NCBI GenBank assembly: GCA_032622095.1
Contig: CP136063.1
Location: forward strand, 275,275,426 to 275,339,425
Reading direction: 5' to 3'
DNA: 64,000 bases
Source: Siphonodentalium dalli
Taxonomy: Eukaryota > Mollusca > Scaphopoda > Gadilida > Siphonodentaliidae
A program made the position numbers and the translations under genes. Of the stretch, positions 11,580 to 23,599 are shown in pieces. Each line of letters starts with the position of its first letter. The first letter of the stretch is position 1. A model generated the notes under the pieces. It was not told where the DNA came from and searched no databases. It worked only from the letters and a program-made list of their open reading frames with translations.

Positions 11580-12135
11580 TATGAAATGTGTAAAAAAAAT
11601 GATCGCTCCCAATTAACTAGTGGTCACTCGGAAGATCCATCATGAGAAGTATTTGGTGACAATTGGATGAGGGTGTGGTTTGTAGGGTGTGGTTTGTAGG
11701 GTGTGGTTTGTAGGGTGTGGTTTGTAGGTTGTGGTTTGTAGGGTGTGGTTTGTAGGGTAGGGCGAATGATATAGTCATACAAAGAGTAAAGTCCAACAAT
11801 TTTCAACTAAATTTAGAAAAATATTATGACTCCCATCTAGTGGTCACCCACAAGATCTATATGAGGTTTGGTGATGACCGGATGAGGGATGTGGTCTGTA
11901 GAGGTTGCCAAATGATTTAGTCATGCAAATAGTAAAATCCAAGATGGCTACCAGTGGCTATTTTTTTCATCGAAAATCATTCAAATTGGATATATAGCCT
12001 CCATCTAGAGGTAATCAAAGGAAATAGTTTGCGGACGGACACAGGCGCGTGGACGCCCCATCGCACGGACGACGGATGCCAACCCATGACAATAGCTCAA
12101 ACATGAGTTTGTCAAGTTGAGCTAAAAAGAAAAAC
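11580..12135 (+). repeat. Interspersed repeat K, copy K2
   Basis: Blocks TGGTCACTCGGAAGATCC, TTTGGTGACAATTGGATGAG and a second TGGTCACCCACAAGATC with AGGTTTGGTGATGACCGGAT, then AAGATGGCTACCAGTGGC. It ends in GCGGACGGACACAGGCGCG and CTCAAACATGAGTTTG. Same block order as 0.55-0.87 kb. A 14-bp minisatellite sits inside the first block. Confidence 0.6.
11671..11758. repeat. 14-bp minisatellite, 6 units, inside K2
   Basis: Six copies of GGTGTGGTTTGTAG, one with GTTG. The single-copy equivalent in the second K2 block reads GGATGTGGTCTGTAG (near 11886), so the array grew from repeat K itself. Confidence 0.9.
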
Positions 12136-12585
12136 ACGATTGCTGTAATATTCTCTAACAGCACAGAACAGCGTGGGAGAAATTGGTGTTACATATTTAA
12201 CTTACAAGTTACAAGTGTTTCCAAAGGTAGATTTTTCAATTAAAAGCTACGCACATCACTGATTAAATGTGTAATGTTCTAAAAAAATAGTAACCTGCAT
12301 GTCCCAGTTCGTGGCAAAAACAAATGACAAATTTATTGTTCAAGTGACAAATGCTTCTGTTAACTGGACTGACTCAAAATTATTATGGCTTATACCCCTG
12401 AAGCAATGCAGAATGTTCAAAAGGGAGATACCATCTTTAACGGATCTACAACACTGTAACGACGTATTCATATCCTATATATATATCCACACACCGAACA
12501 ACAGTCGAATTTTCGGATTGTATTCGGATATGGAGGTAAAAAATACCGGGGTTATACGTGTTCCACATCCGAGTAAGCCATATTT

Positions 12586-13038
12586 GTGACCCGCCATATC
12601 AAATCCAGTCGTAAGTCGGGATTTTGTTTACCCTGTGCCAATGCATTCTCTTATATATGCGAGTCGACCATAGGTCGCCTCGCATATATAAGAGAATGCA
12701 TTGGCCTAACAATTATCATGTTTTTTAAATAAATGTTTTTTACAATTTTTAGGACATAAAATTAAAAACATCCATTACCCTGTAGGGAGCCCCACACATA
12801 TATAGAAGCATATAGAAGAGTGTCGTCTGCTCATGTTTGTCTGGGGCTCTGTATGAGTAAAATTATAAAATTGTTAAAGAATACAAGAACAAATTATTAA
12901 AATTGTAAAAAATTGTTAAGCCAATGCATTCTCTTATATATGCGAGGCGACCTATGGTCGACTCGCATATATAAGAGAATGCATTGGCACAGGGTAAAAA
13001 CAATCCCGACTTACGACTGGATTTGATATGGCGTGCCA
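12586..13038 (+). mobile_element. Family C MITE, copy C1 (full length)
   Basis: Inverted ends GTGACCCGCCATATCAAATC on the left and its complement on the right, continuing through GTAAGTCGGGATT. Palindromes at 12637-12705 and 12920-12988. The spacer has GGGAGCCCCACACATATA to GTCTGGGGCTCTG, then the ATTGTTAAAGAATACAAG block also present in family A. The right tip has decayed to GGCGTGCC. Both flanks carry CCATATTT, consistent with an 8-bp target duplication. Class unknown; no transposase. Confidence 0.8.
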
Positions 13039-13039
13039 T

Positions 13040-13500
13040 ATTTGTCTAGGCATATCGAGTTCAGTCTCATTCTTGATTCAAAGGATCAATGACAGCCTAA
13101 GTGTGGCCTTATCCAGGGGACGCTACTCTGAGAAAACAAAAATAAAAGGGGGTCGATATTGAGGCCCCGGGCTAGCATCGTCATCCCGGGACAAACGAGA
13201 CACGTGATCCCCGATCAATGGTACTCTTTACAATGGCTTGAAATAGAGGGCGATTCCGCAAAACTGCCTCATTGGTGGAACTGATTAGGATAATGTTTCA
13301 GTCTGGTATGGAGTAATTAGGCTGTTGTTGCGAGCATATTGTAAACAAAATATTCAAAGATCAAATGCTGGTAAATCAAATTTGGAACCATGAGGTGCGT
13401 GTTTTGTATACGGAGGTCGTATTATCCCCCATCAACAAGAGGGGTGTGCTCTCCCCACTAAAGGCACCTCATCAATAATGACATTTAATTGCTGAAGAAT
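13040..13500. other. No gene recognised
   Basis: Mixed-composition unique DNA with a CCCGGG-bearing block near 13170-13190. No repeat match seen. Confidence 0.4.
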
Positions 13501-13524
13501 GTTATGTTAAGTAACACCAATCAG

Positions 13525-13790
13525 GGTCGTGGATAGAGTCTCCGTTGGGGTGTCCACCTTGTAATATCTAACTATATCCCGTCCTTGTTGGGGTGTCCAC
13601 ATGCATCTTGTAATATCCAACTATAGCTCGTCCTTGAATCAGCCCAAAATTTCAACCTTCGTGAAAGTTCGTTTGCACCCCTCAAGCTCGATCTCCAAAT
13701 GTTGGAAATTCCAAACCTATCACCCCTTAATGTATGGTTGGAACTTTCAAAAATGGTCCACAAAATTATTTTTTGTCTAAAACAAAATCT
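13525..13790. repeat. Possible diverged repeat M, copy M1
   Basis: GTCTCCGTTGGG, TTGGAAATTCCAAACCTAT and ACCCCTTAA resemble, in the same order, blocks at 32.71-32.88 kb (GTCTCCGTTGGGAG, TTGGAAATATCCAAACC, AGCCCCTCCC). Weak. Confidence 0.3.
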
Positions 13791-14111
13791 TTCGCACTAA
13801 CTCAAGTTACTTTTGGTCTGAAATGTCCAGCTAATGTTGTGGCAGACACTAAATATCAAACTGTGTCCAAATTTTGGCCCTTCCCTGATGTCAACATGCA
13901 ATGATGATTGTGGTAATACTGTATAATTTTGGCTACCTTTAACATGTACATCTGGACTGGTCTCTATCCCATGCAGAAGTCCGTAGATGGACATAAATAA
14001 CAAGGTAATCTACCACGCCCTATATACAATGTATCTGCGTTAATTGATCACTGAATGTTGTAATATCAATTGCATATTCTATCAAGCAATGTACACATAT
14101 AATGCTGAGCA

Positions 14112-14226
14112 ATTCTTATATATATGTACCCACCCTCTCTATATATATCTCGCTATCTCTCTCTCCTCTCTATTTCTACCCTCTCTCTATCTCTCCTCTC
14201 TCTCTCCTCGCTCTCTACCTCTCTAT

Positions 14227-14270
<44 letters not shown>

Positions 14271-14345
14271 TCTATATATCTCCTCTCTATTTTCTCTCCT
14301 CTATTTCTCGCTATCTCCATCTCTCTCCTCTCTATATATTTCTCT

Positions 14346-14395
<50 letters not shown>

Positions 14396-14760
14396 CGATC
14401 TCTACCTCTATATTTCTCTCCTCTCTCTCTCTCTCTCTCTCATCTCTCTCATCTCTCTCCTCTATATATCTCCTCTCTATTTCTCTCCTCTCTCTCCTCT
14501 CTCCTATCTCCTCTCTATTTCTCTCCTCTCTCCTCTCTCCTCTCCTCTCTCCTCTATTTCTCTCCTCTCTATTTCTCTCCTCTCTATTTCCCTCCTCTCT
14601 CTCTCTCCTCGCTCTCTACCTCTATATTTCTCTCCTCTCTCTCCCTCTCTATCTCTATCCTTTCTACTTCCCTCCTCTTCTCCCTCTCTTTCTCTATATA
14701 TCTCTTCTATCTCTCCACACCTCTCTGGTTTTTCTTCTATCCATTTCTCTGATACATTAT
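14112..14760. repeat. CT-rich polypyrimidine tract with (CT)n microsatellites
   Basis: Nearly pure C and T on the plus strand over about 650 bp, with long (CT)n runs near 14236-14266 and 14350-14393 and interruptions such as TATATATCT. Long frames in all phases here are compositional artefacts. Confidence 0.95.
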
Positions 14761-15017
14761 ATCTCTCATCTTCCCCATCCCGACGATAACATGTGAGAAC
14801 ATTGCACGACTCGCATGTCGCGTAACACTTGCACCGATGTCTCATACCTACCACGGCGTTCAATACTAGTTGTGTGCATCATTCATGAACGTGTGCATAT
14901 CCCGCAACTCCATAAAAGAGCAGTAAAGTTTCACTCGAATAGATATATAGTAAAGCACATATGGCTATGAAATACGATTCCGTTGTAGGTTTTTGTAGGT
15001 TTGTGTACATCGCCTAC

Positions 15018-15480
15018 TTTAGCCAATAGACACCTTTCGTATAATGAACAACAACAGATAATTATTACGAATATGGTACTTAACTATATACGTCACTAGA
15101 ATGTGTGTTCTTTATTTTCGTTGTAGTATTTCCCTATACGTGGTTACGATAACGGTTTTGGATAATGAACGACAACAGATAATTATTACGAATAGGGTAC
15201 TGCGTCACTAGAATTTGTGTTATTTCTATTCGTTGTAATTTTCCCTATTCGTTGTTACGATAAGGGTTTTGGATTTTGAACAAAACTCACAAATACATCA
15301 TATAGTAATTATTCTTTATTTGCCAATTTGTTCATATATAATCTTCAGTAATGGAGGATAATTAAAGATATATATATATGTATAGTGGCAATCAACTCAT
15401 TCGTCGTCGTGAAACACGAGAATCTTGCGAAACACAAAGCGCTAAGCTATGACCCGATAACAGCATAATTAAGTACAAAA
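15018..15480 (+). repeat. Interspersed repeat J, copy J1
   Basis: GACACCTTTCGTATAATGA, CAGATAATTATTACGAAT, GTCACTAGAATGTGTGTTCT and TTACGATAACGG, with the central ~130 bp duplicated in tandem (15041-15160 and 15163-15275). Then CGAGAATCTTGCGAAACAC and AAAGCGCTAAGCTATGACC. The same ordered blocks, without the tandem copy, occur at 61.02-61.36 kb. Confidence 0.65.
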
Positions 15481-15616
15481 TAATCACAACACGAAGAAGC
15501 GTAATCCCCTGTCGGGAAAAGACTAACCAGAAATGTCTTTTCCTGGCAGTAAAGAAAAATCGGGAACGCTTGAATAGGCTTGTTCCAGTTCTGCTTGAGT
15601 GATAAAAATTGAACAA

Positions 15617-15860
15617 TTAACCCTCTATTTCCGGAATGGATTATCCCATATACATTGGAACGCATTCATTTGGAGGGGTGTTCGGGTGATAAAAGCAGAC
15701 GACGGACAGAAAAAAAACAGATAATACAAGAGCAGAATAATGCAGATTCCTTGGTGGGAAATGTTCAGGTAACAAGTTCAACAAACGATCTATGTTGAAC
15801 TTATTATATGAACATTTCCTGCGGTAACTACTCGTTAATGAGTATAGTATAGAAATTTTT
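15617..15860 (+). mobile_element. Family B MITE, copy B4
   Basis: TTAACCCTCTATTTCCGGAA at the left; internal AATACAAGAGCAGAATAATG, GGTGGGAAATGTTCAGG and AAGTTCAACAAACG with GTTGAACTTATTAT; right end AATGAGTATAGTATAGAAA without a clear TTAA. Confidence 0.75.
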
Positions 15861-15929
15861 ATTACAAGAAATATCTTCACACCATGCAGCCACACCAACT
15901 TTGAATAAAAGTTGTTATCTGCTTCCGAT

Positions 15930-15985
15930 GTGGCGCGAACGCTCTTTATCAGGAAGATACTTCAGATGACGCTCTTTATTGTTAA
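15930..15985. repeat. Paired ACGCTCTTTAT motifs
   Basis: GAACGCTCTTTAT at about 15937 and GACGCTCTTTAT at about 15968. The motif recurs at least ten times in the window; see findings. Confidence 0.6.
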
Positions 15986-16734
15986 TCCTACCTGTAGCCT
16001 CGTCCTGGGTTAAATTTGTCGCGAATGGCCTTGGTTGTAAGTTATAATTTAGAAAATATTACCAAATTATGAATCTCCTCAAGAATATACTTATAGTATA
16101 TATATAGTATAATGACATTATGAATGCGATTGTGCCCACAAAACACACCGAATCGAGCATTTGTTTATATACAATGAGTAAATGGTGAGCGAAAAGCAAA
16201 CACCCAACACCGCTGCGATATTTTTTGTGGTGGGGGTGATACGCCGTGACCCACTCAACACCGAAATATTGAGTGTCGAGGATTAGCGAGCGTAAATCGA
16301 TACGTTGTAAACAATATGGTGTCAATTTTAACCAAAGTGTTCATCTATTGTGGGATCTCTCCTGTGTTCAGTGTTTTTCGTATCGCACAATCTTTACTCA
16401 CTGTACTGTATCATAATATTGCCTTGTTTACTAACAAAACGTATATATTGACAATAACATGCTATTTATAAGATATTTATAAATGGTATAAGAAAAAAAT
16501 TTCTCTTTAGTTTAATATTCTTTTAACGGTGTGACTTAAAAAGCGAACGCATTCGGAATCTTTGAATCTGGACAGTCTCTATAGCTTATAATTTGAAGAC
16601 CCAGTACACACTATAGTAATAATTCGGTAACAATCTAACAACAAAGAGCGTTTAATTTCAATCTTTATCAGCTCTGATGAAATAATTTATTTTTTTCATA
16701 ATAGGTTCCATCATTCTTTTGAACCTCCAATACC

Positions 16735-16790
16735 TGTATATTTGTATGTATATTTGTATGTATATTTGTATGTATATTTGTATGTATATA
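16735..16790. repeat. 12-bp minisatellite, about 5 units
   Basis: Tandem GTATATTTGTAT. Confidence 0.85.
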
Positions 16791-16989
16791 CGCAATTTGG
16801 AAGCAGGGCTAAGTTAAATTTTACCGGCACATGAAATCTCGATCTATAAATATAGTGTAAGCTTAATAATCTGAACAAAATTCCAGAAGTTCCCAATTTT
16901 CCAACTTTATTTCAAATGTTATCCCAAAAGTAAGATTTGACGCTCTTTATTCATACCACATTAGGTGTAACAATACACGCGCTCCGTAG

Positions 16990-17640
16990 TATTACTCAAA
17001 AAGGCCATTGGCCCATCACATTAGTTTATATATTTGCGACGTTATTTATATATTTATAGCTCTCATTCTATAAGCGAGCATTACTATATATAGTTATAAT
17101 TATGGGCTTCAAGTCGCCATGTGAATTGTTCATATATAAGTTTTAGCCACAGAGCTCGATGTGAAATTATGAGCATGTTGCATGTGCAATTTCGTATTAA
17201 CTGTTTTTCGTACTTTAAACTCTATATATTAACCTCAAACAGTGGACTATAATTCTCATATGTTGTATCAACTTTTGTCATTTCCACACGCCATACGCGG
17301 TAAATGTCAAAATTGCTAAATAATTGTGTGATTCTATTATATCTATATATATAGAAATAGTAATCGTTTATATAACCGCATATATATATATATATATAGT
17401 TTCTTCGAATTCCATTCACTTTCGTTTCACAGAAGAGATACTCCTTTATTGTCTCCAAACAAATCTGGCCAGGACATATTAGTGAGATTAATTATTCGTC
17501 ACTCATATAGCAAAACTCCTAAGACACTGAACTACTCGTAATGTTCAGTTTTAAAGCTAAACTTTGTGACTTGTATAATTATGTTTACATGTTTCAAGGA
17601 ATCTGGTATTTAATATGTCATTGACTCATTGTTTCTGATA
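16990..17640. other. AT-rich DNA, no gene recognised
   Basis: Contains (TA)n near 17380-17398. No repeat or coding signal supported. Confidence 0.4.
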
Positions 17641-17651
17641 ACACAATGGCT

Positions 17652-18304
17652 GCGGACACACGTACCACAGTAGCATGGCATAGTAGGTGTGACAATTTAT
17701 TATGGTGGAGTTTGGTGACAATTGGTCGGTCATAATTCTGTGCCATAGCTATCCATGTCGCCCGCTGATTTTCCGCACAATGAGTCGACTGGACCAATTA
17801 ACCATTGCTTTTCACCAATGTTGATCTCTACTCATTACCTTTTGCTAAATTGTATTCACTACGAGATATATAATTACACGATAGATCGTCCAGAATTGTG
17901 TTTGACCGTGGCCTGGTGGCAATTCCTCATTGACTCACATATATATCATTATTGTGGTACGTTTTTGTATATGATCTCAATGCATGCATGTTTATCTACT
18001 TATATTAATTTCATTAGTAAGAACAATCATGGCTGTTGAGATGGGTTATTCATTAAGTTATCAAGTGCAAAATATAACACTGCGTGTTGAGTAAAGATCA
18101 ACATCGACAAGACATTCAGGTAGATACATCCTTGAGAGATCGACCGTCGCTGGTAGAGCTTGGTAGGTAGACTCATTGTGCGAATTTTCAGAGGGCGACA
18201 TGGCTTGCTATGGCATATTAATTATGACAACCAATTGTCACCAAACTCCACCATAATAAATTGTCACACATACTATGACATCGCCACTGTGGTACGTGTG
18301 TCCA
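17652..18304. mobile_element. Foldback element G, copy G1
   Basis: Inverted arms of about 112 bp: 17652-17763 (GGACACACGTACCACAG to CCATGTCGCCC) and 18192-18304 (GGGCGACATGG to CTGTGGTACGTGTGTCC). Both arms carry ATTTATTATGGTGGAGTTTG or its complement. The 430-bp interior has a 94-codon frame (17755-18039) without recognised homology. A fragment related to one arm lies at 45.56-45.64 kb. Confidence 0.75.
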
Positions 18305-18429
18305 CAGTCTATATATAAGAGGTGTGTTTATAAAGAATATTGTCAACTTTCCCCTCGCTATACCCGCTAGTGGGCATATTGTACAGTGATTTAGTTTCAG
18401 ATATTTCAATCGAGAAAGCAATTTTGTCG

Positions 18430-18895
18430 ATAATGTAATTTGGGATCAGTTACACAAATTTCCGTTTGAGATTATTGGCATTGGAAGCTTTTTGAAAGGA
18501 GTCTTCGATAAAACAGTTATCAAGTATTTCCGCTGCCTAACTGGCCATGGAGATTTCGTTCTACAAATTGTGTTTAATACTTTGCTTCAAGGCAAAGACA
18601 GGTAAAATTATCGTAGCGGCGTGTAGTACTGATATTGAGAAGAGCCACGAAACGATTTCTGTTACAGGGACGCGTGGTTAATTGGACGTATTTCGTACAA
18701 AAAGTTTCAAATTGTGTTGTTATTTTTGTGTTGAACTAACGCCACCTTTTTATGGCGTCGATATATAGTATCTCATTGTTTCCATGCACTGATATATGAC
18801 ATGATTTCTGTGACATGTGAATTATTCTTTGTGAATGGTGCCTATACATGTACATAGTTGTAAATTTTCTCATTTCGTCACTCAATTTAAAAGGA
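18430..18895. other. No gene or repeat recognised
   Basis: AT-rich unique-looking DNA; nothing supported. Confidence 0.4.
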
Positions 18896-18898
18896 AAA

Positions 18899-19126
18899 TT
18901 AAATCTTTCTATAATAAATGAACTCTCCCAGTCAGTTAAAAAGTGTACATTTCGAATGGTCTATTATCGATTAGCAGGGATGTACAGGTAATATACGCAG
19001 ACGGCGGATAAATAAATGTACAGAATGAGTCCTATTTATTGAGTAAACTGATTAGATAATAAGTTCAACTTATTATTTGAACATTTCCTATGGCATAACT
19101 ACTCGCTTTAGTAAAGACAGCGTTAA
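18899..19126 (+). mobile_element. Family B MITE, copy B5
   Basis: TTAAATCTTTCTATAATAAA at the left and CTTTAGTAAAGACAGCGTTAA at the right. Internal CGAATGGTCTATTATCGATT, GTACAGAATGAGTCCTATTT and AGATAATAAGTTCAACTTAT. The stem-loop apex is deleted, so the two arms are fused. Confidence 0.7.
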
Positions 19127-19221
19127 AAGGGAAAATTTAATAAGAATAATTCAAAAACTCAAAAAATTGCACTCGTGGCTTGTGAAAAACTAACTCGCGC
19201 GTATATATTCTCGGTTCGGAG

Positions 19222-19480
19222 AGCAGATTCAGATTCAGATTCATTTTAATTCTTCTACCAAATATATGGTTTTAAGAATATATATAAATATGCATAAACA
19301 TAGGTTGAAAACATATCATTGCTCGCAACCTCAGACGATCAAGATGAGATCATAATTACACAGATAATATAATAATTAACACAAGATAATAATTACACAG
19401 GAGAGCAATTACCTCTTTCGTTGATGTGACAAATAAAGTTTCGAATTATATTTGGTTTGCTATTTGAGAGAAGAATGGTA
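19222..19480 (-). mobile_element. Possible LINE 3' end with (GAATCT)n tail
   Basis: On the minus strand an AT-rich stretch ends in AAAATGAATCTGAATCTG, a short hexamer tail. The preceding block (AGGAGAGCAATTACCTC, ATTTGAGAGAAGAATGG) has a diverged sister at 19.83-19.95 kb (AGGAGAGCAACTCGCTC, GTTTGAGAGAAGAATGG). The LINE origin is inferred from the tail only. Confidence 0.35.
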
Positions 19481-20628
19481 AGTTTTCTCTGATTATGGAA
19501 GTTCCAATAAGATTTCTTGATGTACCTTTTTCTGGACATTCAAGCAATGCGTGGTATTCATCACCAATAGCATTCATTTCACAAAACGTGCACATCATAC
19601 CAATAATGAGACGGCCGGTCTAAATATATGTATACGTGTTTCATATTCTTGTAACATTTTGCAGTAAAGCTGTTTCAGAGATTAATATTGTGTTTAACAT
19701 TCCCGTATCAGTATCATTTAATTCTTTCACCATAGTATAATGGTATTAAAAACATACATGGTAATACATATAGCAATACGTAAACAAACAAGGTCGCAAT
19801 GACGATGGTTGTGATAACAGATGAACCAGGAGAGCAACTCGCTCTTTTATGTATAATGTGTATGAATCTACAAAGGTTGCGTATAATACTTGGCTTTCTG
19901 TTTGAGAGAAGAATGGACAGTTTGCGACGATTGGGATACTTCCAATATGCATGTTTTATGTATAGTTTCCGTTCTTGGGATAGAGAGGGGCGGGGGTCTA
20001 TAAAACCTGATATTCACATTAAGTAAATTTCATGCCTTTAAATTGCCCGAAAATCAAGTCAGAAATGGATGCCCAAAATATGTAAATGTGTCCAAATTGG
20101 TACTTCCAAATGAAGACATACTTCCTTCGTGTATTTAAATATGAATATGAAATTTAGAAAGCTTTCATTTAAACAGAACACACATTGATTTTTAAGGATT
20201 GTTGAAAAAGCAAATGAACCCAAACTAAAGCGACGAAATTGTGTCTTGTGATGTCAAAATTCAAATTGTTTTTCACTGTCCAGGTGGGTCCGCCGCAGTG
20301 TTTCTAAATTAAGAGAATATAAAGGCATGTAAACTGTTTATATACCTAACATAACGTCCACATTCGATCACATTGCGAACGCTTTCGTCACAGAGAAGAG
20401 AAATTTAGGATATCGTTTAAATCGAACATTTAATAAAATCGTCCACAAAATGTTCAAGTTAGCGGTTTTGAAATAATATGAAACTCGTAACTCAACTCGC
20501 TATATATTACAGAGTGAGTATAAATATATAAGGTTATTCTCTTTAAGACATTCCACCCTCCCAATGCAACAAAAGCTAGCGATTAATTAATTACTAACCA
20601 TGTTTACTGGCCTGACATTTTTGAGGGG

Positions 20629-20795
20629 CTTTACCGGTACGTTCATGTACACTTTACCGGTATGTTCATGTACACTTTACCGGTACGTTCATGTACACTT
20701 TACCGGTATGTTCATGTACACTTTACCGGTATGTTCATGTACACTTTACCGGTACGTTCATGTACACTTTACCGGTACGTTCATGTACACTCGCC
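20629..20795. repeat. 23-bp minisatellite, 7 units
   Basis: Tandem TTTACCGGTAYGTTCATG plus TACAC. Every unit carries ACCGGT, itself palindromic. The 73-codon frame through it is an artefact. Confidence 0.95.
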
Positions 20796-20837
20796 AATTT
20801 GCCATGCATTCTTTTAAATGAGTTTCGGTATAAAAAT

Positions 20838-21183
20838 CTATAATGTGCCAGAACCCGAATGCCAAAAATGTTTATAAAATGAATATGTACAACCGCTAAC
20901 TATACATGGGAATTAAAACCTATGTAGTTCCACTTGTATCGATATATACTATATCTAAATTTGGCTGTAAATAGCATGCAATTGTCTAGCAAGAATCAAT
21001 AATACAGGTATTTTAAGGCAATGTGCCAGGAGTAACGTTACATGTGGAGTAACCGAATTTTACTTCTCATGTCGTTAGCTTTTGCAAATATGCATTTTAT
21101 ATGTATTGTCCATATATTCTGGCACCATGTGGTTTTCTATACGAGAAAATGCCTGCGAAAACATGCCGTGCAAACTTAAGTAT
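20838..21183. mobile_element. Foldback family F, copy F1
   Basis: An imperfect long inverted repeat. TAATGTGCCAGAA, AAAATG, CTATGTAGTTCCACTTG, CTGTAAATAGCATGCAATTG face AGGTATTTTAAGGCAATG, TACATGTGGAGTAAC, CATGTCGTTAGCTTTTG, TGCATTTTATATG and TTCTGGCACCATGTGG. The end CATGCCGTGCAAACTTAAG matches other copies. Confidence 0.6.
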
Positions 21184-21272
21184 AGGATGAGAACACGCCT
21201 TAATCACGATACGGTCCTTGATGGGGGTCGAGTGCCGAGACCTTATGCCATGTCACACACTCGTAAATTTTC

Positions 21273-21605
21273 CTGGCATATTTACAGCAATTATTATAAT
21301 GTGCCAGAAAACTAACACATAAATGCTTATAAAATGCGTCCGTAACACAGGTATATATATATAGCTATACATATATAAGTCGATGTAATGATGTATATAT
21401 AGCTATATACATAAGTCGATGTAATGATGCTACCGAATGTTTCCTGTACATGGCATTCAATTATCTCACACGAAACAATGATACACGCATGTATTTGAAG
21501 GCAATGTCAGTAGCACCGTTAAATGCATGTGGAAATATATACAGAAATGTTACTTCTGTATAACTTTGATGGTATCCGGCATATTTTACAGTGGGTGAAT
21601 GCGGT
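21273..21605. mobile_element. Foldback family F, copy F2
   Basis: Starts CCTGGCATATTTACAGC, then TAATGTGCCAGAAAAC and GCTTATAAAATGCG. The inner arm has ATGGCATTCAATTATCTCAC and GGCAATGTCAGTAGCACCG. Ends CCGGCATATTTTACAG. Lies 90 bp from F1. Confidence 0.5.
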
Positions 21606-21994
21606 ATTATACTTGATTTGTAAATCTTCTTTAGTTCCTTGTATTTGTATACTCAGGAATGACGCCCACTGTAACCCATTTTAGCGATAAATCATGAAAT
21701 CTGAAGCCAAAACTGGGAGAAACAGAAATAAATGTAATTGTTTACTGCCAATTGAAATTGTGAGCCTACTTAAAAGGGTAAGTATATTTATAAAACTATT
21801 TTATCTTTTAAAAGGAAACCACGTTAGATATTATAACTTTGCATTACAATATAACTTGTATGTGTATTGTTAGTGATATGACTGATATATGTTGTTGGCA
21901 TGCCTTGTGTATATTATGTTATTGCACGTTGCTATATATATCTTTTCAACGTCATTCGATTTTAAGAAATCCAAAACTAAATCATCCTGGTGAT

Positions 21995-22282
21995 TTAACC
22001 CTTTCTTTAAAAATAAATGGATTATCCCACCCACCCAGTTATAAAAGTATATATTGGAATGGTCTCATATTAATTTGGAGGGATGTTAAGGATATATTAG
22101 CAGACGACAGCCATACATTATGATAATACAAGTGCAGAATAATTCTTATTAATTGATGGGAAATGTTTAGATAATAAGTTCAACAATCGACCTATATATG
22201 GTCATCTGTTGAACATATTATCTGGACATTTTCTAAGGCAGCTGGTAGTCGATGAGTATTTATATAGTATCAAAAAGGTTAA
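21995..22282 (+). mobile_element. Family B MITE, copy B6 (full length)
   Basis: TTAA at 21995-21998 and 22279-22282. CCCTTTC start, TTGGAATGGTCTCATATTAA, GCAGACGACAGCCATAC, GATAATACAAGTGCAGAATA, AGATAATAAGTTCAAC with a partly complementary arm, TCGATGAGTATTTATATAGT and AAAAAGG. 288 bp. Confidence 0.8.
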
Positions 22283-22805
22283 ATTTCAAAACAGGCCAGC
22301 CCGGCTCTCAGAATTATGCATTGCATATATCTCGACTTCCACAAAACAACCTTGTATTTTACTTTGAAGGTACTGACCAGAGTTTTACAATTTCATGGTT
22401 TCTAATTTCATGTTGTGACTTAATTAATTGGGTGCCGATGCAACAAGTGTCAGTTTATTCGTCTTACACATACATGTAATACAAGCATACATTGCGGATC
22501 ATTGAAACAACCTTGTTCGGAGTTAGCTGTCTGAACTGCATTCTTTGTGGACGAATGATGGCAAGAACGTGTGTGAAAGAAAGGTTGACAATGTGTGTCT
22601 TGAAATAATACATACATATTAAATATATTTGGACATTTCTTACGATCGAATGTCAAAAGGTTGAGTTGTTTCGCTTCGGTTAAATGTTACCGGTTCCAGG
22701 TGATCGAGATTCACATTTTATCATTACGCAGCGGAATAACTTCGGGCTAATTGCTCGAGGCACTGACAATCAATGTGTTGCATAATGTCATAGTTTGGCA
22801 ATTGT

Positions 22806-22870
22806 ATGTACCATTAGTCGGACCTCAATCCAATTATGTGTACCATTAGAAGGACCTCAGTCCAATTACT
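22806..22870. repeat. Short direct duplication
   Basis: TGTACCATTAGTCGGACCTC and TGTACCATTAGAAGGACCTC, each followed by a CCAATTA block, about 35 bp apart. Confidence 0.75.
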
Positions 22871-22964
22871 CAATCACAAATTGTATTTCAATTCCACTCC
22901 ATTAGAAAATGAGATCAAAAGTTGAAAATTAATAGACCACATTTCTTATGTTACTCGAAATATA

Positions 22965-23213
22965 TTAACCCTTCTCATACGAAATGGACTATCCCACGAA
23001 GTTCCAAGTGTATGTCGGAATGGTCTATTATTGATTTGGAGGGATATATAGGTAATATAGGCAGACGGCAGATAATAAAAGTATAGACTTAGTCCTATTT
23101 ATTGAGGGAGGACTTCAGATAATAAGTTCAACAAACGACCTATGTTGAACTTGTTATCTTAACATTTGGGATAACTATACTCATCAATGAGTGTTTAGTA
23201 TAGAAAGGGTTAA
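22965..23213 (+). mobile_element. Family B MITE, copy B7 (full length)
   Basis: TTAA at both edges; CCCTTCTCATACGAAATGG and ATAGAAAGGG ends. Stem-loop AGATAATAAGTTCAAC-AAACGACCTAT-GTTGAACTTGTTATCT near 23115-23160. 249 bp; the best reference copy of family B in the window. Confidence 0.85.
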
Positions 23214-23599
23214 GATTGAAAGTGGGGACAGTGAGTCAACAGTCAGGAGTATTATTGAATAACTTAATGAATTTAATTTGAATTTCTTTCTTAGCTCGTA
23301 TCAATAAGCACTACATTTTAGAAAGTTGATTTGTAATTAAATGAGAAACATACCCGCGCGACAGTGCATGGATAATTAGTCTAGGATGATATAGAGCTTT
23401 GTAAGAGCACATAAAGAATAATAAGGATTAATATATGTAAAATACTGTATGATCCCATGGTGAATATATATGTAAATAGATATGTATCGAAAGTATGGCC
23501 GAAAGACATCAAATTGTAGTAAAATGAACAATTATCCAAAACTGAAAGCATAGTTCGCAAGAACGTTGAATACATATTATATATCAGGAATATAAATTT

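Noticed and set aside
12299-12589. 96-codon frame ending at the C1 element
   Set aside because: The last codons and stop run into the C1 boundary; no homology or splice context supports it.
14044-14863. Frames of 119-250 codons, Ser/Leu-rich or Glu/Arg-rich
   Set aside because: Produced by a pure CT-rich tract that lacks stops in several frames on both strands.
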